Assembly (NCBI GenBank): GCA_018267965.1
Contig: JAFDXK010000002.1
Location: forward strand, 1-64,000
Direction of reading: 5' to 3'
DNA length: 64,000 nucleotides
From: Bacteroidota bacterium
GTDB taxonomy: Bacteria > Bacteroidota > Bacteroidia > Chitinophagales > Chitinophagaceae
The notes beneath the pieces were generated by a model, which was not told the DNA's origin, ran no database searches, and was given only the letters and a program-made list of their open reading frames with translations. The translations under genes and the position numbers were made by a program. This document shows, in pieces, positions 21,566-30,657 of the stretch. The first letter of the stretch is position 1, and the number at the start of each line of letters is the position of its first letter.

Positions 21566-22222
21566 ATGGCACTGAATAAAGAACAAATAGCACAACGTAT
21601 AGCGAAAGAACTGCAAGATGGTTTCTATGTGAACCTGGGTATAGGTATTCCCACACTGGTGGCTAATTATATTCCTGAAGGAGTAAGCGTGGTACTGCAA
21701 AGCGAGAACGGTTTGTTGGGCATGGGCCCCTTCCCTTTTGAGGGCGAAGAAGATGCAGACCTTATCAATGCCGGTAAGCAAACCATTACCACACTACCGG
21801 GTTCTGCATTTTTTGACAGTGCCATGAGCTTTGGTATGATACGTGCAGGTAAAGTAGACCTGACTGTACTTGGCGCCATGGAAGTAGCTGATAATGGCGA
21901 TATAGCCAACTGGAAGATACCCGGCAAAATGGTAAAAGGTATGGGTGGGGCTATGGACCTGGTGGCTGCTGCTAAAAACATTATAGTAGCTATGCAACAT
22001 ACCAACCCGAAAGGTGAAAGTAAGTTATTACCAAAATGTACGCTTCCTTTAACAGGCGTGCATTGTGTAAAGAAAATAGTAAGTGACCTGGGTGTGTTTA
22101 ATGTAACAGAAAATGGTTTTGAATGTATTGAATATGCTCCGGGCGTAACAATAGATGAAATAAAGTCTAAAACAGCAGGTAGGTTGACCATATCTCCTGA
22201 TGTTAAGGAAATGGTGTTTTAA
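21566..22222 (+). CDS. scoB: 3-oxoacid CoA-transferase subunit B
   Basis: The B subunit carries the catalytic glutamate that forms the enzyme-CoA thioester (VVLQSENGLLGMGP). Other family blocks are GFYVNLGIGIPTLVANYIP, ITTLPGSAFFDSAMSFGMIR, VDLTVLGAMEVADNGDIANW and CTLPLTGVHCVKKIV. The ATG at 21566 (MALNKEQIAQ, 218 residues) is preferred: a longer frame from 21530 would be translated from inside the repeat array. The stop overlaps the start of the ArsC-like gene. Confidence 0.93.
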   Translation: MALNKEQIAQRIAKELQDGFYVNLGIGIPTLVANYIPEGVSVVLQSENGLLGMGPFPFEGEEDADLINAGKQTITTLPGSAFFDSAMSFGMIRAGKVDLTVLGAMEVADNGDIANWKIPGKMVKGMGGAMDLVAAAKNIIVAMQHTNPKGESKLLPKCTLPLTGVHCVKKIVSDLGVFNVTENGFECIEYAPGVTIDEIKSKTAGRLTISPDVKEMVF

Positions 22223-22566
22223 TGCGTGTGCTGGTATACCACAATGGTGAATGCAGTAAGTGTAAAGAGCTAACAGAGATACTGGTATCGAAAGGTATAG
22301 AAGCAAATTATAAGTTTTACCTGTACGAACAGATGACTATTGAAGAGTTGAGTGATTTACTCAAGAAACTGAATCTGTCGGCATCATCAATTATCAGAGC
22401 ATCAGAGCCTGTATATATTGAACAGTATCAAGGTGCTGTGATGAGTGAGGAAGAGTGGCTGCAGGTAATCATTAATAACCCGGTACTTTTACAAAGGCCG
22501 ATTGTAGTAAATGGTGATAAAGCAATTATCGCCCGTCCGCCCGAAAAACTGTTAGAGATATTATAA
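22222..22566 (+). CDS. ArsC/Spx-family thioredoxin-fold protein
   Basis: A 114-residue protein of the arsenate reductase (glutaredoxin type) family. The start VLVYHNGECSKCKELTEIL carries the catalytic-loop Cys; an IIRASEP block and VLLQRPIVVNGDKAIIARPP supply the three anion-binding arginines. Members reduce arsenate to arsenite with glutathione or glutaredoxin, or act as Spx/YffB-like proteins. The extra Cys in CSKC is unusual for ArsC. It is coupled to scoB by a TAATG overlap, and no other arsenic genes are nearby, so the true substrate is uncertain. Confidence 0.82.
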   Translation: MRVLVYHNGECSKCKELTEILVSKGIEANYKFYLYEQMTIEELSDLLKKLNLSASSIIRASEPVYIEQYQGAVMSEEEWLQVIINNPVLLQRPIVVNGDKAIIARPPEKLLEIL

Positions 22567-22595
22567 AACCCTCAGTAATGAGGGTTTATTTTTTT
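22566..22595 (+). terminator. Terminator of the sco-arsC operon
   Basis: AAACCCTCA / TGAGGGTTT with a GTAA loop and a run of T residues. Confidence 0.85.
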
Positions 22596-22606
22596 ATTTT
22601 CATAGA

Positions 22607-23698
22607 ATGAAAGCCGTAATGATTGCCTTTTGCTTATGTGTGTTTTCATGCATTGCCGTTGCACAGCAAAAAAATGAAGAAGCTTTAGTGAATCAAATAC
22701 TGATGTGCTTTGCCAAGCATGATGATTCTGCATACATGAAGCTTTTCCCGAAAGCCGAAGAGTTGATTACTATGGCTAATAGTTATCACGATACGAATGT
22801 TATAGACAGCAGGCGTATCAATAACATACGACGCAACCCTCAAAGATTACAACAATTCGACCCGTTGTATAATCCGGATATTGTTAAAGACTTTGAGTTC
22901 ATTCTTCAGAAAGGCATAGACTCCGGTTTGCATTGGAGAGATTTAGTTTTGGCAAGGTTTGAATTCGAAAAATCAATACTATCCAAAGAATTGGTAGGGC
23001 TGGAAAAAATAATCCCATATCGGCTGCAAGGCTACATTTTCGTTCAGGACCTGCTCACCAGGCGTGTGTTTTGCATCACTGTGAAAGATGTGCATGGATT
23101 TAATGGTAAATGGTATGGTGGACGAATCGTTAATTTGCTGGAAGCTGAAAGCATTGAAGAATATTATGTAAAGCTTGCCAAAGAAAAGAAAGTGCTTAAG
23201 GATGTGCTGATGCAACAAATGTATGCCTTGTCAGATACTGCAGGTGCTGCGGAAGACAGTGCAGCAGTTGCCGCAAAAAAAGCACAGGAACAGAAAAAGG
23301 CTGAGGAGGACGATGATGATAAAAAACATATCACAACAGAGGTGATAGAACGCAAGCTGTATACCGGAACCTTTGACAAAGAAATAGGACTTGAATTATA
23401 CGTTCGCGGGCTTAAAGGCAATTGCCCTCAAGCTGTATGCGGCTGGGAAGCTATATACAAATTTGAAGACAAGAACGAATATGTGATACTGGAAGTAACA
23501 AAAGGGCCGAACGGTAAATTAGTGTTCACCGATGAAGATAACGGTGTAATGGAACTAACCATTAAAAACGGTAAAGCCACAGGTGAATGGACATCCTTCA
23601 CTGACAAAACTACATTTGACGTAGATCTGACAGAAAAGATTGAAGTAAAAAACAGGACTCTCTTCAAGCTGGATGCTATCATTGAAGACAGCCAATAA
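22607..23698 (+). CDS. Secreted hypothetical protein
   Basis: A 363-residue protein with a signal peptide (MKAVMIAFCLCVFSCIAVAQ). Residues 25-205 form a mostly helical N-terminal region. A linker (residues ~210-245) rich in Ala, Lys, Glu and Asp with a DDDDKK run follows. The C-terminal ~115 residues look like repeated beta strands (YTGTFDKEIGLELYVRGLKG, ELTIKNGKATGEWTSFTDKT). I recognise no family. Its stop codon abuts the stop of the convergent gene with no gap. Confidence 0.7.
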   Translation: MKAVMIAFCLCVFSCIAVAQQKNEEALVNQILMCFAKHDDSAYMKLFPKAEELITMANSYHDTNVIDSRRINNIRRNPQRLQQFDPLYNPDIVKDFEFILQKGIDSGLHWRDLVLARFEFEKSILSKELVGLEKIIPYRLQGYIFVQDLLTRRVFCITVKDVHGFNGKWYGGRIVNLLEAESIEEYYVKLAKEKKVLKDVLMQQMYALSDTAGAAEDSAAVAAKKAQEQKKAEEDDDDKKHITTEVIERKLYTGTFDKEIGLELYVRGLKGNCPQAVCGWEAIYKFEDKNEYVILEVTKGPNGKLVFTDEDNGVMELTIKNGKATGEWTSFTDKTTFDVDLTEKIEVKNRTLFKLDAIIEDSQ

Positions 23699-24643
23699 CT
23701 ACTGCTTCAATACATCCTTAAATTTATCTACAAACTCAGGTTGATTCACCGGTTGGTTTGTAATAACCGCAGCAAAATGCTCAGCACACAATTCTTCAGG
23801 ATGCAATAAATATTGCGAATTCTTGCCTATTTGATTGAATGCTTCGGGAACATCTTCTAATTCTTTAATAACGGGCTTACTGCCTTTCAGCATGATTGAC
23901 TTATGTGTATCATCACCGCTCAGCATCACAAATCCTATCTTTGCATAAGTAAGGAAAACATTACCTCCTTCATATTTATCATTGCTATACAACAGGAGCG
24001 TCATATCCTGGCCATTGACAGTTATATAATGTGAGACTACAGGACAGTCGGGATTTGTAATATTCTTATTATCCAGGGCTTTGGTAAGTGCTATCGGATT
24101 ACATTTCTTGAAGCCAAACACATGATACAGTTCATCTCTTGTTTTTTCATTAAAGCGCGAAAAAACATGAAATAATTCATGTGCGACCAAATGTGTATTT
24201 ATTGGTTGTGAGGATGGATTGAGAATGATACTGCTACCCCTTGTATAACCCTCTGCGCCAAATTCTTCTTTAGTATTACTTTTTATCAGGTAAATTTTAT
24301 CAGGCAGATTGAAATGAAGTGATTCATTCTTCAGCGCAATTTCAATCTCACCAAATGCTTTCTTTATAGCCTCCTGCTCTTCGGTTGTCCAGTTTTGGGT
24401 ATCTTTCTCTGCCAGAGACAAATACCCTTTCCACTTAGTAGCCGTTGTGTCTTTAAGTCTGCTTTGTATATCAAACAATGAAAACAATTTTGGGTAGCCA
24501 TCGTCCTTGCCCAGCATGGCAGATGCCTCAGTACTGTCGATTATCTCTACACTCCCTTTCAAAAACGGAACGCTGATATGCGCAGCATAAAGGTTTTGAC
24601 AAAGAACGAATACAACCAACAAAAACAGAATACTGCGCCTCAT
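23699..24643 (-). CDS. Secreted protein with HExxH zinc-protease motif
   Basis: A 314-residue protein with a signal peptide (MRRSILFLLVVFVLCQNLYA). The metal site HELFH is in NTHLVAHELFHVFSRFNEKT (His, Glu, His), and a downstream HPEELCAEHFAAV near residue 290 could supply the third ligand, as in gluzincin-type peptidases. About 120 residues precede the motif. No prosegment or sorting domain is visible. It is probably a periplasmic or secreted zinc metallopeptidase of unknown substrate. It is convergent with, and touches, the 22607 gene. Confidence 0.6.
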   Translation of the reverse strand: MRRSILFLLVVFVLCQNLYAAHISVPFLKGSVEIIDSTEASAMLGKDDGYPKLFSLFDIQSRLKDTTATKWKGYLSLAEKDTQNWTTEEQEAIKKAFGEIEIALKNESLHFNLPDKIYLIKSNTKEEFGAEGYTRGSSIILNPSSQPINTHLVAHELFHVFSRFNEKTRDELYHVFGFKKCNPIALTKALDNKNITNPDCPVVSHYITVNGQDMTLLLYSNDKYEGGNVFLTYAKIGFVMLSGDDTHKSIMLKGSKPVIKELEDVPEAFNQIGKNSQYLLHPEELCAEHFAAVITNQPVNQPEFVDKFKDVLKQ

Positions 24644-24755
24644 ATTGTTACATTTTTAGTAATTCAATTGAAAATACTATAAAAATGGAATTTCGTTATA
24701 ACCCTATTGTTAAACTTTGAATTGCAGAACTCGCGCAACACCTTAACTTTATGTA

Positions 24756-26273
24756 ATGCAACCTACAATAAAGACATTCGGTGAATTAAAGCAATCGGGG
24801 TATAGGCCTAAGACTGTCAAAGAAGAAGTACGGCATAACCTTATCAATGCTATACAACAAAAGCAAAATCCATTTAATGGCATATTAGGGTATGAGGACA
24901 CAGTGATACCTGATGTAGAGCGAGCACTATTATCCCGACATAACATATTGTTCCTGGGTTTGCGCGGACAAGCTAAAACACGCATGGCCCGTGAAATGGT
25001 GAACCTCCTTGACGAATGGATACCAGTGGTAGAAGGGAGTGAAATCAACGACAGCCCTTTTGCACCTATATCTATATATGCACGAAACCTGCTGGAAGAA
25101 ATGGGCGACCTGACACCTGTAAGATGGTTGCACCGCAGCGAACGCTATGGCGAAAAACTGGCAACACCTGACGTGTCTGTAGCTGACCTTATTGGTGATG
25201 TAGACCCTATTAAAGCAGCCAATATGCGATTGAGTTTTGCAGATGAGCGTGTATTGCATTATGGTATTATACCACGCTCGCACAGAGGCATATTCGTTAT
25301 CAATGAATTGCCCGACCTGCAAGCCCGTATACAAGTGTCTCTATTCAACATTCTGCAGGAAGGTGATATACAGATACGCGGATTCAAGCTGAGGCTGCCG
25401 CTTGATATATTATTTGTTTTCACTGCTAACCCTGAAGACTATACCAATCGTGGTAGCATCGTTACACCGCTCAAAGACCGCATAGAGAGCCAGATTGTTA
25501 CACACTATCCTAAAACAGTGAATGTATCGCAGGCAATCACAGAACAGGAGGCAGATGTACTGGATGAACAACTGCAACGTGTTGAAGTGCCAGATATGGT
25601 GAAAATGCTGGTGGAACAAATAGCCATGGAAGCCCGCAAGAGCGAATATGTAGACCAGAAAAGCGGTGTGTCTGCAAGGCTTACTATCAGCGCTTACGAA
25701 AACCTTATTAGTACGGCAGAGCATCGTGCTATTAAGCAAGGCAGTAAACGTACGATGGTTCGCATTTCTGACTTCATTGGTGTAATTCCTTCAATCACAG
25801 GTAAAATAGAACTGGTGTATGAAGGTGAACAGGAAGGGCCTACGAATGTAGCATACAGGCTGCTTGGTCAAGGTATCAGAACCTTGTTTACCGAATATTT
25901 TCCCGACCCTCAATCATTCAAAAAAGGGCGTACTCCTGAAAAAGCAAAAGCAAAGCCAACACCTTATCAAACTATCATCGACTGGTTTGGCAGTGGTAAT
26001 GAACTGATGTTGATGCATGACGAAAATGACGAAGCTTATCGTAACCATCTATATAAAGTAGAAGGTCTGTATGGTGTGGTAAAACACTATTACCCCAAAG
26101 CAGATGATGCCCAGGCTACTTTGCTAATGGAATTTTTGCTGCACGGGTTGGCTGAGTTTTCTCTCATCAGCAAAAAGGGTGTTGAATCAGGTGGTTATTC
26201 ATTCGGCGATATATTAGGCAGTATGCTGAACATCAACTTTGGTAATAGCAGCGAGGACGAAGAGGATTTTTAA
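24756..26273 (+). CDS. AAA+ ATPase of the magnesium-chelatase/MoxR type
   Basis: A 505-residue protein whose first ~350 residues are an AAA+ module: Walker A GLRGQAKT (68-75), a long insertion (PVRWLHRSERYGEKLATPDV), a Walker B region GIFVINELPD (178-187) with Asn183 instead of the usual Asp before Glu184, and sensor-type FTANPEDYTNRGSIV. The C-terminal ~150 residues contain a linker (KKGRTPEKAKAK) and a helical domain unlike ChlD. Such ATPases usually act with a VWA-domain partner encoded next door; none is present here, so the partner is elsewhere. Confidence 0.85.
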   Translation: MQPTIKTFGELKQSGYRPKTVKEEVRHNLINAIQQKQNPFNGILGYEDTVIPDVERALLSRHNILFLGLRGQAKTRMAREMVNLLDEWIPVVEGSEINDSPFAPISIYARNLLEEMGDLTPVRWLHRSERYGEKLATPDVSVADLIGDVDPIKAANMRLSFADERVLHYGIIPRSHRGIFVINELPDLQARIQVSLFNILQEGDIQIRGFKLRLPLDILFVFTANPEDYTNRGSIVTPLKDRIESQIVTHYPKTVNVSQAITEQEADVLDEQLQRVEVPDMVKMLVEQIAMEARKSEYVDQKSGVSARLTISAYENLISTAEHRAIKQGSKRTMVRISDFIGVIPSITGKIELVYEGEQEGPTNVAYRLLGQGIRTLFTEYFPDPQSFKKGRTPEKAKAKPTPYQTIIDWFGSGNELMLMHDENDEAYRNHLYKVEGLYGVVKHYYPKADDAQATLLMEFLLHGLAEFSLISKKGVESGGYSFGDILGSMLNINFGNSSEDEEDF

Positions 26274-26280
26274 TTGTTTT

Positions 26281-26673
26281 ATGCAAGATTTTACTTCGGA
26301 AATATTTTATCGCACAGCACGCAGCGGTGGCAAAGGCGGCCAGAATGTCAACAAAGTAGAGACAATGGCAGAGGCATGGTGGCATATCAATAATTCACAA
26401 GCCTTTACTGCTGAAGAAAAAGAACTGATAAGCCACAAACTGGAGAACCGAATAAATAAAGACGGCTATCTGCAGGTAAGATGCAGCGAAAGCCGCTCAC
26501 AGCTTGAGAACAAGCAAATAGCTACAAAGAAAATGCTGGAGCTTGTTGAGAAAAGTTTAATCAGACCTAAGAAGCGCAAGCCTACTAAAATAAGTAAAGC
26601 CATAAAAGAAGCCCGGATGCAAAGCAAGAAGAAAGCTTCTGAGAAGAAACAGATGCGCCGAAAGGATTGGTAG
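26281..26673 (+). CDS. arfB: Peptidyl-tRNA hydrolase ArfB (ribosome rescue)
   Basis: ArfB releases peptide from ribosomes stalled without a stop codon. The 130-residue sequence has the release-factor GGQ loop (ARSGGKGGQNVNKVET), the CSESRSQLENKQIA segment and a C-terminal tail rich in Lys and Arg (KKASEKKQMRRKDW) that enters the empty mRNA channel. The ATG at 26281 starts right at the domain and is preferred to 26239, which overlaps the ATPase gene. It meets purN tail to tail with no gap. Confidence 0.93.
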   Translation: MQDFTSEIFYRTARSGGKGGQNVNKVETMAEAWWHINNSQAFTAEEKELISHKLENRINKDGYLQVRCSESRSQLENKQIATKKMLELVEKSLIRPKKRKPTKISKAIKEARMQSKKKASEKKQMRRKDW

Positions 26674-27240
26674 TTATAATTGTTTCAATAAAAACTCAAT
26701 CGTTCTCGGAAAGAAATAATGCTCCAGTTTATGAATTTTGTACGCCAGTGAATCCGGAGTGTCAGTACCTGTTATGCTACATCTTGCCTGTGTGATAATA
26801 TTACCCTCATCATAATGTTCATTTACGTAGTGAATAGTTATGCCAGATTCTTTTTCTTTAGCAGCAATGACAGCTTCATGCACATGATGCCCATACATAC
26901 CCTTACCTCCGTACTTCGGCAACAAAGCTGGGTGTATATTGATTATCCTACCCGGAAATGCATTTAATACTGCATCAGGCACCTTCCATAAAAAGCCTGC
27001 CAAAATAATTAATGATGGGTTGCTATCTATTAATTGTTCGACAAGTAATGCTTCGTTGATAGTATGCTTGTCAATAATCAAAAATGGAATGTGTTCGTTC
27101 TTTGCGATATCCAACACTCCGGCATCAGCTTTATTAGATACTATGAGTGATACTTTGGCGCCGCCATTTTTTTTAAAATAATCGATAATAGCCTGCGCGT
27201 TGCTACCCCTGCCCGATGCGAATATGATGAGTGAATGCAT
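26674..27240 (-). CDS. purN: Phosphoribosylglycinamide formyltransferase (GART)
   Basis: PurN transfers a formyl group from 10-formyl-THF to GAR in step three of purine synthesis. The 188-residue length is normal. Motifs seen are FASGRGSNAQAIIDYF (phosphate loop), IINIHPALLPKYGGKGMYGH with catalytic Asn and His, and HYVNEHYDEGNIITQ with the catalytic Asp. It stands apart from other pur genes. A TAATTTTG element 13 bases upstream supports the start. Confidence 0.95.
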   Translation of the reverse strand: MHSLIIFASGRGSNAQAIIDYFKKNGGAKVSLIVSNKADAGVLDIAKNEHIPFLIIDKHTINEALLVEQLIDSNPSLIILAGFLWKVPDAVLNAFPGRIINIHPALLPKYGGKGMYGHHVHEAVIAAKEKESGITIHYVNEHYDEGNIITQARCSITGTDTPDSLAYKIHKLEHYFFPRTIEFLLKQL

Positions 27241-27253
27241 AAAATAAGATATG

Positions 27254-27261
27254 CAAAATTA
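27254..27261 (-). promoter_or_regulatory. -7 element of purN
   Basis: TAATTTTG on the minus strand, fitting TAnnTTTG, 13 bases before the purN ATG. It lies in the 62-bp space shared with the divergent S4-protein gene. Confidence 0.45.
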
Positions 27262-27302
27262 CAAAACAGTTTTGCCATTTCACATTTATGTAATTTAGCG
27301 TA

Positions 27303-27695
27303 ATGGCTAACGAAAAATTGAGGCTGGATAAATACCTATGGGCAATACGCATTTTTAAAACGCGTACACTTGCCACTAAGGCCTGCGATGATGGCAAAGT
27401 AAAGCTGAACGGTGCAGCGGTAAAACCATCGCGCGTTGTAGCTATCGGAGACAAGTATGATATACGCAGTGAACGAAAATGGAGTATTGAAGTGACCGGT
27501 TTACTGCACAATCGTATGGCATATGCAGAAGCTATCAAATTCTACAATGATATTACATCTGAGGAAGACAAACTGCATAATCAGCGCATGACCACCAGTT
27601 TCTTTACAGGTAAGCGATTAAGTAAAACAGGCCGCCCGTCTAAGAAACAACGGCGCGACCTGAATGATTTTTTCGATGCAGAATCTGAATCTTAA
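27303..27695 (+). CDS. S4-domain RNA-binding protein (Hsp15/HslR type)
   Basis: A 130-residue protein with an N-terminal S4 domain: LRLDKYLWAIRIFKTRTLAT, DDGKVKLNGAAVKPSRVVAI. Hsp15 binds free 50S subunits carrying a blocked nascent chain and helps recycle them. The C-terminal half is basic (SKTGRPSKKQRRDLNDF), as in that family. It overlaps the convergent lipoprotein gene by four bases. With arfB nearby, two ribosome-rescue genes lie within 1.5 kb, but not in one operon. Confidence 0.88.
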   Translation: MANEKLRLDKYLWAIRIFKTRTLATKACDDGKVKLNGAAVKPSRVVAIGDKYDIRSERKWSIEVTGLLHNRMAYAEAIKFYNDITSEEDKLHNQRMTTSFFTGKRLSKTGRPSKKQRRDLNDFFDAESES

Positions 27696-28735
27696 TATAG
27701 TGCAGTGAAGCCACCTTTGTGGTCTTCAGTACCTATCACTTTTACCCAGTTTTCTCCGTTGTCGTTACTACGGTATAAACCTGCATTAGTTGCAGCATAT
27801 ACATATTGCCTAACTGCGTCGTTTTTGAAGAAGTCGTACTTAGCAGACAAAGCAGTAACAGTGCAGCCCGGAGCCAAACCAATGCTTGCAGGAATAAAAG
27901 TAGTAGTACCTAAAGGCAACCTGTAAACACCACCATTTAGTAATCCAACCAATATTGTTTGGTCAAAAGGACAACATACACTTATTACTTTTGCACCAGC
28001 AGGTAAACCTGAATATTGATTCCATGTACCACCATTATCCGTACTGTAATATATATCAGCGCTATCGGCAATAGCAAGCAAGGTATTTGCAATGTGTGAG
28101 ATAAAGAATTTACGTGCTGTTGGCAATGATGTAGCACCACCAGCCCATTGTGTATTAATAGGGTCTTCGCTCCAGTACAACGCTTTATTTACATCATCAT
28201 AAGCAAATGCACGACCATTCTTCAGCATCGTAAATGATGTGATAAGAGTAGTTGATGTAAATGCAGTAGATGTTTCAGCCTTCCATGCTTTGTAAATAGA
28301 ACCATTGCTATCCTGATAAATCATAGCGGGAACAGAGCTAGGCAGAGCTGCTGCCATATACACACGCTTAAATTTAGGCCAATCCAATACAGTAGTAGCA
28401 GGGTGAGCTAAAGGATTGACTACAACCCCCATCGGATTTGAATTAGCAGAAATATTGTATTCTATAACATGCCAGTTATTCTTCAGGAAAAACAAATTAT
28501 TACCTGAAGAGGCTACAGCCCTTGAAGGCCAGTTATCGCTGGAGAAAACAAACTTGTAGATATTACCATCATTGGTACTATATATCGCTCCGGCACTATC
28601 TGCAACATACAATACGTATGGCTTAGATACCACCTGATTATTGTCAATCTCGTTAATTTTTGGTTTACAAGCCTGAAAAGCAACAGCCAATGCCATTACC
28701 ATACCCAGTTTATAAAAAACGGTACGATTATTCAT
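27692..28735 (-). CDS. Lipoprotein with BNR/sortilin-like propeller repeats
   Basis: A lipoprotein beginning MNNRTVFYKLGMVMALAVAF with the lipobox FQAC. The mature part contains blocks of the form DSAGAIYSTNDGNIYKFV, DSADIYYSTDNGGTWNQYSG and NAGLYRSNDNGENWVKVIG, the Asp-box (SxDxGxxW) type of beta-propeller. It is probably an outer-leaflet or periplasmic binding protein. An ATG at 28750 would add five residues; 28735 gives the better lipoprotein signal. Function and ligand are unknown. Confidence 0.7.
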   Translation of the reverse strand: MNNRTVFYKLGMVMALAVAFQACKPKINEIDNNQVVSKPYVLYVADSAGAIYSTNDGNIYKFVFSSDNWPSRAVASSGNNLFFLKNNWHVIEYNISANSNPMGVVVNPLAHPATTVLDWPKFKRVYMAAALPSSVPAMIYQDSNGSIYKAWKAETSTAFTSTTLITSFTMLKNGRAFAYDDVNKALYWSEDPINTQWAGGATSLPTARKFFISHIANTLLAIADSADIYYSTDNGGTWNQYSGLPAGAKVISVCCPFDQTILVGLLNGGVYRLPLGTTTFIPASIGLAPGCTVTALSAKYDFFKNDAVRQYVYAATNAGLYRSNDNGENWVKVIGTEDHKGGFTALY

Positions 28736-28856
28736 TGAATAAATTTTCATCAATTTTAAAAAAAATACTTAACAATTCAAAGGCTTTTTAGGAATGAAAA
28801 GGCCATTATCTCCAATATAAAAGCCGACTTTCCTGTTTTTTTAATTTACAATTAAT

Positions 28857-30542
28857 TTATTTATTTAATGCGACCTGATCTGCCTGTCGTTTTTCATTCA
28901 TTTTTGAGGCATAGTCCAATAATATCAAAAGGCTATTTTCGTCTTTATTATTAAAATTAATAGATATATTAGACTCGTACGCATTGTTTTTGTACTCTCC
29001 ACCGTTGAATACAACATCACTGACAAGATTTTTGGTCAGGTTAAATTTCTGATGGTCATCTGCATTTGATGCAAATGAAGGGTCAACTCCATTGAGCATT
29101 GTCTTCACATCAAAAAACAATCCGAAAGGATGACCTTTCACGTTAGACATACCATTTTTAGCATTGCTTGCAAATTTTCCATCTAAATAAGCATTTGCGA
29201 TATCAGCCTTATTACTGAAAACCAGTTCGTCATTTTTTATGATAATAGATGTATTGCCAGCACTATAACTACCGGCACCCATATCCTTCAGCAATTGCAT
29301 TTGAATAGCTAACTGGATAAGCCTGTCAAGATTCTCCTTTTTGCCAATTTTTACTGCACAAGTATAATCTATATCTGTTGCTGAAGAGCTGTATTCCTCT
29401 TGCCCGGGATAATCCGTATTTGCAGGAACTGTTTTCGATTGGTATGAAAAATTGTTCAGGGATAATACCATGTCACCTGCAAAAGCATCAAGTATGTAAT
29501 CAATTGTCAGATTTTTTTCTGCAAGCTGTCCGTTTATCAACTCAGCCATGCCTGTTTTATCTATGGTAGCTTTGATTGCTTTGGGAGAAAAATACCATGC
29601 GGCTAATAAATCAAGACCTTCGGCAGGTAATCTGTTCAACATCTTTTCGTTCACATTATGTCCGGCGAATTCTTTCATAATATCATTCATCTCGTTAGAA
29701 GAATAATACAACATGTTTCCCTTTATGCTTCCTTTTTCAAAATCGATGCCTGCTGCAGCTGCTGCGCCTTTCCATAGCGTTGGAGACATAGCTATACCGC
29801 CGGTCATGGCGCTCGACATATATTCACCCATCATAGTTTCATAGTTCAACCAAAAACTGATGTCGTGATTTTTTTCCTGCAACTCCATAAAATGTTTGTC
29901 CGCTGTGATAGCATTATCTTTTGAAGTAGTAAAGGCCTTATCCATTTCGATAGCCATAAGTGCGGTATCAATAGCCTTGCCCCTTGCCATTCTTGCCAGT
30001 AACATGCTATCGGACATACCAGGGTCGTCTGAACTAAAATCATCCATACTCAAATCGTTGGTTTGATATATAGTGTTCATTGCAATCAAAACGTCCTTAG
30101 TCCAGCTGATATACATTCCACCAGTTGAGAGGCAAGCTTCCTTCCTGTCTTTCACTTGTTTGATAACAATGTCCTGATTTGTTTTTTTGATGTACGCTTC
30201 CCATTTCGCATCATCAGCCAATGGTATAACAGCAGCTACTTTGCTGCTGCCCTGAAAACGTTTGTCCGGTTTTACGTACAGATAATATGTAGACATTTCT
30301 TTTATGCCGCACTTCGCCAAATCTTTAATAAGACCGGAGTCTGACATATTTTTCTGCATATCATTCAGCAACTTGCTACCCCATATTGCATCCCAGGCTA
30401 TTTTTTTGCCAATGGCATTTGTATTGATGCTTAATACTGCAGCTGCATCTTTGGGTATGTATGATGCATGATCGGGTGTTTTATTACAAGCGGTAATAAG
30501 GCTTAATGACGCGAGAATAAAAATGAAAACTACTTTACGCAT
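28857..30542 (-). CDS. DUF4836-family lipoprotein
   Basis: A 561-residue lipoprotein (lipobox ITAC, about residue 19). It starts its mature part with YIPKDAAAVLSINTNAIGKK, the hallmark of DUF4836, and continues with a large mixed alpha/beta region and strands near the end (ESNISINFNNKDENSLLIL). The family is restricted to Bacteroidota and has no known function. The gene is preceded by a 12-bp hairpin that ends the DUF3127 gene, so it likely has its own promoter. Confidence 0.7.
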   Translation of the reverse strand: MRKVVFIFILASLSLITACNKTPDHASYIPKDAAAVLSINTNAIGKKIAWDAIWGSKLLNDMQKNMSDSGLIKDLAKCGIKEMSTYYLYVKPDKRFQGSSKVAAVIPLADDAKWEAYIKKTNQDIVIKQVKDRKEACLSTGGMYISWTKDVLIAMNTIYQTNDLSMDDFSSDDPGMSDSMLLARMARGKAIDTALMAIEMDKAFTTSKDNAITADKHFMELQEKNHDISFWLNYETMMGEYMSSAMTGGIAMSPTLWKGAAAAAGIDFEKGSIKGNMLYYSSNEMNDIMKEFAGHNVNEKMLNRLPAEGLDLLAAWYFSPKAIKATIDKTGMAELINGQLAEKNLTIDYILDAFAGDMVLSLNNFSYQSKTVPANTDYPGQEEYSSSATDIDYTCAVKIGKKENLDRLIQLAIQMQLLKDMGAGSYSAGNTSIIIKNDELVFSNKADIANAYLDGKFASNAKNGMSNVKGHPFGLFFDVKTMLNGVDPSFASNADDHQKFNLTKNLVSDVVFNGGEYKNNAYESNISINFNNKDENSLLILLDYASKMNEKRQADQVALNK

Positions 30543-30590
30543 GAGGAGTTGATTGAAATATAAAATTAAGGTGAATATTGTATATAAAAT

Positions 30591-30616
30591 ATCCCGTTAT
30601 AAAATTATAACGGGAT
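30591..30616 (-). terminator. Terminator of the DUF3127 gene
   Basis: Perfect 12-bp arms ATCCCGTTATAA / TTATAACGGGAT with a two-base loop, followed on the minus strand by ATTTTATA. Confidence 0.75.
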
Positions 30617-30657
30617 AAACATATATCGTGTCAGATGCTAAAATGTTACGTTTTTAC

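Noticed and set aside
20420-22222. Frameshift or damage of the sco operon by the inserted cassette
   Set aside because: Both subunits are full length with intact N- and C-terminal motifs; the cassette lies only in the intergenic position.
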